A stretch of DNA of 64,000 bases from an uncultured Clostridia bacterium (lineage in GTDB: Bacteria > Bacillota > Clostridia > Christensenellales > Borkfalkiaceae), in assembly GCA_947588985.1 (NCBI GenBank), contig CANQBG010000002.1:22224-86223 (forward strand), in the 5' to 3' direction. The first letter of the stretch is position 1, and each line of letters begins with the position of its first letter. Made by a program: the position numbers and the translations under genes. Below are positions 56,808 through 64,000 of the stretch, in pieces. The notes beneath the pieces are model-generated. The model was given only the letters and a program-made list of their open reading frames with translations, was not told the DNA's origin and did not search any database.

Positions 56808-59783
56808 TTACTTGTTGAGCGAGTTGGCCTCGTTTCTCATCGACTGCTCGAGATACTGCTGGACGTTCTGCGCCACGTTGAAGCAGAAGAATGCAGGCGT
56901 GTAGAAGTCGAGGTTGCCGCTGCCCTTGATGTTCCAAGCAAGGAGCTGCTTGATGGTGGGAGAATCGACCTTACCTTGGTTGCGGTAAGCCCAGCCCTTG
57001 GAGCTTCTCATGGAGATGGTGTCGATCCACGTCGTCTGATAGGTGTACATTGCGGAGTCGCGGACGGCGTTCATACCGTATTGCATGCGGAGCTGCATGT
57101 CGCGGTCGGCATAGGTGTACGTGACCATCTTGAGGACCTTCATCGCGGCGGCGCGTCTTGCATACTCGCCGGTGAGGACGTCGGAGAGCGTCTTGTTGTC
57201 GAACTGATGATCCCAGCGAAGCGGAACGGTGGAGCCGTCTGCCATCTGATAGCCGGTGATCTCATTGTTGGGATAGTTCTTCTTGAACCAATCGGCAAAC
57301 GTGGTATCGAGCTCGGTACCTTTCACGGAGTCGGAATCGGTGTTGAGCTTTTCGATGACGGAGTTGTAAGCCTTCCAGATCTGATCGGCTTCCTTGACGC
57401 CATCGGCGTTGGTCTGAAGGCCTTCCTTGCCCTCGACCCAATAGTTGGTCGTAGCAAAGCCTTCGGGGGTGATCATGTCGCTGAAGGAACCGCTTTCTGC
57501 GAGATCGTCATCCTGATAGTGCGCGAACTCGATGCACTGCTGCGTGAAGTTGGGAAGCTGCGCACCGCCGAGGGTGAGGTCGTGCTGGGCGGTCTGGTCG
57601 GCGGAGAGGGTCATGATGAGGTCGGCAGCGCCCTGAAGTTTCCAAGCGGCTTCGCTGTTCTTCTCGGAAAGCTGGCGGACCTGATCGTTGAGCGCGAACC
57701 CGACGGAGTCCATACGGGCGGCCCACTTATCCTGACGCGTCACCTGGTTGTTGATGATATCTTCCTGCGTATAGATCTTGGCGGTCTTGAGGCTACCGTC
57801 GTTGTTGGCGTCGCCATAGCCCTGCATCTCATAGAAGCCGTTCTTCACGCAGGAGGCGAGAGCATACTTTTCGCTGACGGGAACGGTCATGGAGCGCCAT
57901 TCGCAGAAGGTCTCGCCGTTGAGCGTGACGGGGGATTCGTTCTTGGTCTTGTTGTCCCACGTACCTGCGCCATAGAAGATGCAGGCGCTGTGACGGAAGA
58001 GTTCCCAACCGTTGGACTGCTTGACCTTCTCTTCGGAGCCGGCGTTGCCGGAGTTGCCGTTCCAGTCGGAACCGTAGGCGAGGAACGCGCCGTAGGTCTC
58101 GATGAAGCGCTCGGAGTTGACGCCGTATTGCACATCGACCATCTCGGTCTCACCGTTCAAACGGAGCTTGGGAACTTCCTCGGTGATCTGGCCGCCCTTG
58201 GAATCCTGGGGCACGGAGGCGTCGAGTCTGTTGTAGTGCACGCCCTGCTGGCCGTCTTTCTCGAAGAGGTACTCGCCGTCCGTCAACTTCTCGTCGTTCT
58301 TGGAGCTGTCCGATCTCACCGCGTTGATGGCGGTATCCGAAGCGAGGTTGATGAAGTTGGCGTCGTTCCCTGCGAGCCAAGGCAGGAGGTACAGGGTGGC
58401 GTTGGGGCTGCCCTCGTACTGGTCGTTGCCATAGACGTTTTCCTTCGTCTGACCGTCCATACGGACGACGCCCGTCGTGCCGTTGAGGAGTGCGTCGGGA
58501 AGGTCCGCACCCTCTTCCTCGGGATCGATCTCAAGGTCGGTGGCGTCCTGAATGGCGCGGAAGTTGAAGGTGTTGCAGAAATACGTCACCGCCCACGTGA
58601 GCGCGCCGTATTCGGCATAGGTGAAGGTGATGTGCCCGATGTTGGTATCGTAGGGGGCATTCGGATCCTTCGCCGCGGTGGCGGGCATCTCAAAGGTGTC
58701 GCCGGGGAAGCCGGGAAGGGTGATGAGATAGCCGACGCCGTTCGTGAACTCGTTCACCGCCTTCGCAACGGGGTCGCCGCCGGCGAGCGCGTCGTTGAAG
58801 TTGGAGAACTGATAGAAGTTGTAGGGCTTATAATACACGGGCACGCCGATGTTGATGAGGGGCGCGGGTTTGCCCTGCTCGGCATGGATCTGAATGTTCT
58901 GTCCGAAAGGATTCTGCACCGTGTAGTCGCCCGTCACGGCATAGGTGACGACGCCTTCGTCGCCCTTGCCGGTGTAGGTCTGCTTGGAGGGGAACTCGAT
59001 CGCGCCGTGCGTCTCGCGCTCCGTGGCGGGATAGATCGTCTGATAGGCGAGCTTGAGGGCGTCGGAGAAGTATCTGCCGTTGAAGCCCATCGTGAAGTTG
59101 GAGTAGTCCTTGGGCAGGCCATAGACGCCGACCTTGGTGGAGTTCGCCGTCGTATAGAAGCCGGCGTCGCTCTTGCTGTTGATGGTCTTGCCGTTGGGAA
59201 GCGTCTCGCCCTGCTTGTAGTATTTGAGGGAGTCGCCCGTCGAATAGGTGCCCGCCTTTTCGGCCTTTTCATCGTAGCCGTAGAAGGCAAGAACGTCGGG
59301 CCACAGGCCTTGGATGTTGGCGATGTTGGCGTCGTACTCTTCGCCCTCGGCCGCGTTGATGAAGTCGGCAAGGTTCATTACGCGTCCGCGTTGCGCCCAG
59401 CTCTTGACCTGGCGGGGACGGACGTAGATGATGTCGGCTGCACGGTCACGAATGAAGTCGTTGTCGAGCTGCGTGAAGTAGCCGTCATCGTCCGACGTGG
59501 AGGTGAATTTCACCTGGATGTCCTTGTCATCGGGGATGCCCTGGTTGGGATCGGCGGCATGGAGCTGATGGAGATAGGTGTTGTACTCCTGTGCCCAGGT
59601 CTGGCAGATCGTATCGTTCGTGTTCTTATCCGTTTCATCGCAGAAGATGTTGACCGTAATGATGTACGGGTCGCCAAGGTTTTTGGAGGAGCCGCAGCCG
59701 GCGAATGCCGTAGCGGTCCCTGCTGCCATGACGGCGGACAGAGCAACGAGAGAAACGTTTCTTGCAAGTTTCTTCTTGTTCAT
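56808..59783 (-). CDS. Very large (991 aa) ABC sugar-binding lipoprotein
   Basis: Lipobox ATAFAGC; position upstream of two permeases; extracellular-type sequence. Confidence 0.8.
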   Translation of the reverse strand: MNKKKLARNVSLVALSAVMAAGTATAFAGCGSSKNLGDPYIITVNIFCDETDKNTNDTICQTWAQEYNTYLHQLHAADPNQGIPDDKDIQVKFTSTSDDDGYFTQLDNDFIRDRAADIIYVRPRQVKSWAQRGRVMNLADFINAAEGEEYDANIANIQGLWPDVLAFYGYDEKAEKAGTYSTGDSLKYYKQGETLPNGKTINSKSDAGFYTTANSTKVGVYGLPKDYSNFTMGFNGRYFSDALKLAYQTIYPATERETHGAIEFPSKQTYTGKGDEGVVTYAVTGDYTVQNPFGQNIQIHAEQGKPAPLINIGVPVYYKPYNFYQFSNFNDALAGGDPVAKAVNEFTNGVGYLITLPGFPGDTFEMPATAAKDPNAPYDTNIGHITFTYAEYGALTWAVTYFCNTFNFRAIQDATDLEIDPEEEGADLPDALLNGTTGVVRMDGQTKENVYGNDQYEGSPNATLYLLPWLAGNDANFINLASDTAINAVRSDSSKNDEKLTDGEYLFEKDGQQGVHYNRLDASVPQDSKGGQITEEVPKLRLNGETEMVDVQYGVNSERFIETYGAFLAYGSDWNGNSGNAGSEEKVKQSNGWELFRHSACIFYGAGTWDNKTKNESPVTLNGETFCEWRSMTVPVSEKYALASCVKNGFYEMQGYGDANNDGSLKTAKIYTQEDIINNQVTRQDKWAARMDSVGFALNDQVRQLSEKNSEAAWKLQGAADLIMTLSADQTAQHDLTLGGAQLPNFTQQCIEFAHYQDDDLAESGSFSDMITPEGFATTNYWVEGKEGLQTNADGVKEADQIWKAYNSVIEKLNTDSDSVKGTELDTTFADWFKKNYPNNEITGYQMADGSTVPLRWDHQFDNKTLSDVLTGEYARRAAAMKVLKMVTYTYADRDMQLRMQYGMNAVRDSAMYTYQTTWIDTISMRSSKGWAYRNQGKVDSPTIKQLLAWNIKGSGNLDFYTPAFFCFNVAQNVQQYLEQSMRNEANSLNK

Positions 59784-60263
59784 TCCTATACCTCTTATAA
59801 AAATTTTTTCGTACAGCCCTTCGCTGCCGCGCCGCCGTGTTTCTCCGTTTACGCGTTTGGGGGATACGCAAACGCGGGAAATCCGTCTTTGTGGCTTTGT
59901 TCGGGAAATGACTCCGATGTTCCGCCGAGAAATAAAAAAAGCACTCGATAATCTCCATTGCGTTCCCTCCGGAAGTGATCCGGAAAAGAGCGCACGAAAA
60001 AATTATCGAATGCCCATCATTTCATGACTTTCCCCCTGTCGTCATTGCTGGTACTGCAACAATAATAGCACACCTTCGCGGGGATGTCAATGGGATTTTA
60101 GAAATTTTTTTGTGAAACTTTCATATTTTTTTCCTCAATTTTTGGTCTTTTTCATCAATTACCTCAATTTTATTATAATATATTTAATTGAGGCGGAGCC
60201 AACGGCGGCCGGATCGCGGCGCTTCCGAAGGGCAACTTTTGGGCGAAAAAGCGGGGCGGGGAT

Positions 60264-61679
60264 TCACATCTCGGGCGTGCGGAGGAAGCGGAAGTAGGTC
60301 TCGTCGCGGCCGACTTCGCGCATGCCCGCGCGCACGAGCATGGCGCGCGAGCGCGTGTTTTCCATATAACACTTCGCCTCCATGCGCTCGACGTTGAGCT
60401 TGCGGAAGGCGTAGTCGGTATACGCCCGCACGGCCTCGCACGCATACCCCATGCCCTCGAAGGCGGGCAGCAGCCGCACGCCCACCTCGGCCTCGGCCCG
60501 GTAGCCGAACCGATGCAACACGACCTCGCCTATGAGCGTCTCCCCGCAGTAGATCCCGAGCGGCATCTCGCGCCGCTTCGCAAAGTCCTCGCGCGCGTCG
60601 CGCAAGAAGGTCTTGGCCGCGGGCTTGCGCCGGTGATCGGTGCGCCAATCGTACCCCCAAAAACGGTTTCTCTCCACGTCGGACGCGAGCATGGCATAGG
60701 CCTCCGCGTCCTCGTCGCGCACGGGCATGAGGGTGAGGCGCTCCGTCTGCACGGTGGGAAGGCGGCCGACGGCGTCGATCGCCCGCTTGGGGATGACGTT
60801 GAATTTATCCACGATCTCGCAGGGCCCGTATTGCAGTTTGGACTTGCGCAGGCCTAAATCGCCCGCGTCGTCCATCCGATTGAGATAGCTAACGCCGTCC
60901 GTGCAGAAGGTGCGGGCAAACTGCTGCGCGAGGAAAGGATAGACGCCCTCATACTGCCGGAGCGCTTTCTCCACGTGCACCACGACCATGTCGCCGCACT
61001 TCTCCCCCGCGGAGAAGCCCACGACCTCCCCGCCCACGGTGAGAATGCCCGCAAACACGCCGAGCTCCCGCATGTGCCCGAGGAGCGCGTAGACCTCGTT
61101 CATCTCCTCCTCCGCGAGGAAATTTTCCTTGCTCCGCTGGACGGCCTCATAGCGGTGCAAGAAGGATTCCACCCTACCCATGTCCGAGGGAGAGGCTTCG
61201 AAAAATTCCCAATCGGGATAGAGACGGGCAAATTTTTTCACATGGTTGCGCTGGCCGGCATACTTCTTTCCGGGGTACTCGCGAAAGTCCTCCACGCGGT
61301 AGAGATAGTCCCGCCAGCGGCGGTTGTTGGTGACGAGCGCCTCGTCGTAGCGAAGGATGAGGTCCCCGACGCGGCTCTTCGGCACGTTGGTGAAATGCAG
61401 GCGGCGGTCGGTGTCCCGCGCGATGGTCTCGAGGGCCTTTATGGCGCGCATCTCCTCCTCTCGATCCCCCGTGCGCGAGAGCGGGTAGTGGTAATAATAC
61501 TTGCCCGCGAAGAGCTCGCGTAGCACGAGGCAGTTCTCCACGATGGCATAGGCGGGCTTCAAGGCGTCGTCCCACATGAATTGGAATGCGCAGGAAAAGT
61601 CCCCGATGTGCAGCTCCTGCGCCCGGAAATAGGGCGCGAGCGCGGCTTGTTCTTGTTTGGAAACGCGTAAAAATTCCAT
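60264..61679 (-). CDS. DUF2156/PG-lysyltransferase-like domain fused to a GNAT acetyltransferase
   Basis: N-term YFRAQELHIGDFSCAFQFMWDD...RRWRDYLYRVEDFREYPGKKYAGQRNHVKKF; C-term TERLTLMPVRDEDAEAYAMLAS...LLPAFEGMGYACEAVRAYTDYAFRKLNVERMEAKCYMENTRSRAML. Confidence 0.85.
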   Translation of the reverse strand: MEFLRVSKQEQAALAPYFRAQELHIGDFSCAFQFMWDDALKPAYAIVENCLVLRELFAGKYYYHYPLSRTGDREEEMRAIKALETIARDTDRRLHFTNVPKSRVGDLILRYDEALVTNNRRWRDYLYRVEDFREYPGKKYAGQRNHVKKFARLYPDWEFFEASPSDMGRVESFLHRYEAVQRSKENFLAEEEMNEVYALLGHMRELGVFAGILTVGGEVVGFSAGEKCGDMVVVHVEKALRQYEGVYPFLAQQFARTFCTDGVSYLNRMDDAGDLGLRKSKLQYGPCEIVDKFNVIPKRAIDAVGRLPTVQTERLTLMPVRDEDAEAYAMLASDVERNRFWGYDWRTDHRRKPAAKTFLRDAREDFAKRREMPLGIYCGETLIGEVVLHRFGYRAEAEVGVRLLPAFEGMGYACEAVRAYTDYAFRKLNVERMEAKCYMENTRSRAMLVRAGMREVGRDETYFRFLRTPEM

Positions 61680-61733
61680 ATAAAAGCCCCGATATGATCG
61701 AGGCGTCTCCTTTTGATAGATTGGTTTTGAAAC

Positions 61734-61766
61734 GGGTCAGACAGCTTTTGGCATACCCATGTCCGA
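61734..61766 (+). repeat. Intergenic interspersed-motif copy with pseudoknot-like flanks
   Basis: GGGTCAGACAgcttttggcaTACCCATGTCCGA; same arrangement as 35301-35334. Confidence 0.6.
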
Positions 61767-61791
61767 GGTTTGGCTTCACAAACGCGAATTT

Positions 61792-62676
61792 TCACTTCAC
61801 GTTGTCGAGGATATCGAGGATCTCTGAGAGGCGGTCGAGGTCGTCGCGCGTGTAGTAATCGATGTAGATGCGGCCCTTCTTTTCCGTCCCGATGAGGGAG
61901 ACCTTCGTCTTGAAGGTGAGGCGGAGCCGTTCCACGAGATGTTTGAGTTCCACGTTTGCGAGCGCCGTCCGCTTCTCCTTCTCCTTTGCGAGCACTTCGG
62001 GCGGGTTGAGCTTTTGCTTTACGGCCCGCTCGGTCTCCCGCACAGACCAGCCCTCCTTGATACATTCGCGCGCGAGCTCGATCTGCATTTCCTTGGGCAC
62101 GGGCACGAGGGTGCGGGCATGCCCCGCGGAGAGCTTGCCTTCCCGCACCAAGGCGATCACCTCGTCGGAGAGGGTAAGCAGCCGCAGCGTGTTGGCGATC
62201 GCGGGGCGGGATTTGCCGAGCCGCTCTGCCAAGACCTCCTGCGTGAGGGCGTAATCCTCCATGAGCCGCTTCATGCCGTAGGCCGCTTCGATGGGGTTGA
62301 GGTCCTCCCGCTGCAGGTTTTCGATGAGGGAGAGTTCACGCACTTCCCGTTCATCGAGATGTTTTACGACGGCGGGGATGCGCTCGAGCCCGGCCCGCTG
62401 TGCGGCGCGGAACCGGCGTTCCCCCGCAATGATCCGGTAGGCGCCGTCGGGCGTCTTGTTGACGACTATGGGCGTGATCACCCCGTGTTCGCGGATGGAG
62501 TTGGTGAGGTCGCTCAGCGCGTTTTCATCAAAGGATTTGCGCGGCTGGTCGGGATCGGGAAAGATCTCGGAGAGGAGCAGTTCGGGAGGATCCCCCGCCG
62601 CGGGGGCCCGCGTCTCAAGGGCCTCCTCCGGCCCGTCAAATAAAGCAGAGAGCCCTCTGCTTCCGCCTTTCGCCAT
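61792..62676 (-). CDS. parB: ParB/Spo0J-family partition protein
   Basis: DPDQPRKSFDENALSDLTNSIREHGVITPIVVNK...YRIIAGERRFRAAQRAGLERIPAVV. Confidence 0.95.
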   Translation of the reverse strand: MAKGGSRGLSALFDGPEEALETRAPAAGDPPELLLSEIFPDPDQPRKSFDENALSDLTNSIREHGVITPIVVNKTPDGAYRIIAGERRFRAAQRAGLERIPAVVKHLDEREVRELSLIENLQREDLNPIEAAYGMKRLMEDYALTQEVLAERLGKSRPAIANTLRLLTLSDEVIALVREGKLSAGHARTLVPVPKEMQIELARECIKEGWSVRETERAVKQKLNPPEVLAKEKEKRTALANVELKHLVERLRLTFKTKVSLIGTEKKGRIYIDYYTRDDLDRLSEILDILDNVK

Positions 62677-62686
62677 GATCTACCTC

Positions 62687-63448
62687 CTATCCCCTCTGTT
62701 TTTTGAGAAATTCTTCTGCGAGCGCCCCGAAGGCCCGCGCCCCGATGGACTTCGGATCGAGAAGCACCACCGGCCGCCCGCACGCCATGCCCTCTGCGGT
62801 ACGCGGCGTCCGCGGGATCACCGTCTCATAGACTTTTTCGGGCGCGTCGCGCCGGAGGACGGCCTCCGTCTCCCGTGCCGTGAGGGCGCGGCGATCGTAC
62901 ATCGTGAGCACGATGCCCTCTTCGCGCAGCCCCCCGTTGAGGAAGTTCCGCACGAGCGCGATCGTCTCCGTGAGCTTTGCGAGCGCGTCTGAAGAGAACC
63001 GCTCGCAGTCCACGGGGATCAACACGCCGTCCGAAGCCGTCAGCGCGCCCACCGTCAGCGCCCCGAGCGAGGGAGGACAATCGAGCAAGACGTCGTCGAA
63101 CGCATCCTGCACGCCGCGCAGCGCCTCGCGCAGGGCGGTCTCGCCGTCCTTTTTATAGACGAGCGCCGTCTCCGCCTCCGCAAGCCGCCCGTCCGCCGCA
63201 AGCAGTAAGACGTTGGGCGCCGCCGTCTCCGTGAGAAGGGAGCCGGCCTCCTCGTCCTCCGAGAGCAATTCCGCGACCGTGCCGCCGCGCGCCGAAGCGC
63301 CGATCGCCGCCGTCGCACAGCCGCGCGCATCGAGATCGACGAGAAGGACGCGCCTCCCCGCCGCACCGAGCGCGGCCGCAAGATTGACGCACAACGTCGT
63401 TTTTCCCACCCCGCCGCATTGGCTCGGGAAGGAAATCACCCTACCCAT
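62687..63448 (-). CDS. parA: ParA/Soj-family ATPase with atypical Walker A (SQCGGVGKTT)
   Basis: MGRVISFPSQCGGVGKTTLCVNLAAALGAAGRRVLLVDLDARG...VLLDCPPSLGALTVGAL; directly upstream of parB. Confidence 0.92.
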   Translation of the reverse strand: MGRVISFPSQCGGVGKTTLCVNLAAALGAAGRRVLLVDLDARGCATAAIGASARGGTVAELLSEDEEAGSLLTETAAPNVLLLAADGRLAEAETALVYKKDGETALREALRGVQDAFDDVLLDCPPSLGALTVGALTASDGVLIPVDCERFSSDALAKLTETIALVRNFLNGGLREEGIVLTMYDRRALTARETEAVLRRDAPEKVYETVIPRTPRTAEGMACGRPVVLLDPKSIGARAFGALAEEFLKKQRG

Positions 63449-63466
63449 GTCCGAACCTCGCGTGTG

Positions 63467-64000
63467 TTAATCCTCTTTTTTGCCGCCATCCTGCCCATCT
63501 TCGGGCGCGGAATTTCCATCGGGCTCGCCCGCAGGCGAAGATCCCGCATTGTCGGTGGCGCCCATGTCCGCATGAGAGTCGTTCCCATCGGGCATGGTAC
63601 CCGCGTCCGCCGTAGACATGGTGGGCTCGTTTTCGTTCATGACCCTGCCGAAGGGGTTATCCGGCGTGCCCTTGTCGTGCTCCTCCATGTAGTCGAGCAC
63701 CTCCTTATAGGAGGCCCCCTTCATGAGCATATCGACTTCGGCCGTGTAGATGGTCTCGCGCTCGACGAGCACGCGCGCCATGTTGTCGAGAATGGAACGG
63801 TTTTCGGTGAGCAGCTTTCTCGCGCGCTCATACTCCTCGGAGACGATGCGCTTGACCTCCTCATCGATGATGCCGGCCGTCTCTTCGCTATACGTCGCAC
63901 GTTCCTCGAAGTCCCTGCCGATAAAGACGGGGCCGTCGGAGGAATAGGCGATGGGCCCGAGCTTGTCGCTCATGCCCCACTCGGTGACCATCTTGCGCGC
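63467..64000 (-). CDS. ftsH: ATP-dependent zinc metalloprotease FtsH, C-terminal part (5' part beyond right edge)
   Basis: ARKMVTEWGMSDKLGPIAYSSDGPVFIGRDFEERATYSEETAGIIDEEVKRIV. Confidence 0.92.
   Translation of the reverse strand, partial: ARKMVTEWGMSDKLGPIAYSSDGPVFIGRDFEERATYSEETAGIIDEEVKRIVSEEYERARKLLTENRSILDNMARVLVERETIYTAEVDMLMKGASYKEVLDYMEEHDKGTPDNPFGRVMNENEPTMSTADAGTMPDGNDSHADMGATDNAGSSPAGEPDGNSAPEDGQDGGKKED

Noticed and set aside
56976-59951. 991-aa plus ORF opposite the SBP
   Set aside because: Antisense shadow; minus frame carries the lipobox and operon context.
1-64000. CRISPR array or Cas/RM/abortive-infection defence genes
   Set aside because: No regularly spaced direct repeats with unique spacers and no recognisable defence protein were seen; the interspersed motif is irregularly spaced over the whole window.
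61000-64000. Canonical parS near parAB
   Set aside because: No TGTTTCACGTGAAACA-like palindrome was found by eye.

Overview
The window looks like a chromosomal segment of a GC-rich, spore-forming Firmicute (Clostridia-like): SleB/YpeB, a SpoIIQ-like M23 protein, ParA/ParB, FtsH and SerS are present. Most real genes are on the minus strand. The largest gene is an ORF open at the left edge (9823 down to 1, at least 3,274 codons). It is absent from the supplied ORF track and encodes a giant surface-type protein with a beta-helix-like region and long Ala-rich helical repeats. A tetR gene and a three-half-site operator-like dyad lie just upstream of it. Other content: a tRNA-Ser(GCU) followed by a mosaic of tRNA-derived repeat modules, an mntP gene with a yybP-ykoY-like leader, a sporulation/germination cluster, an RNA-modification cluster (mtaB-rsmE-prmA), an oligosaccharide-utilisation operon (SBP, two permeases, GH31, GH26-like, NanE, epimerase) and a parAB-ftsH end. 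The strongest unexplained signal is an interspersed motif, TACC(C)ATGTCYGA (reverse complement TCRGACATGG(G)TA), with 16 strong copies plus variants in coding and intergenic DNA. Several copies sit just after stop codons. At least two have flanking sequence that could form a pseudoknot-like pairing. All family assignments are from reading the sequence; no database search was run.
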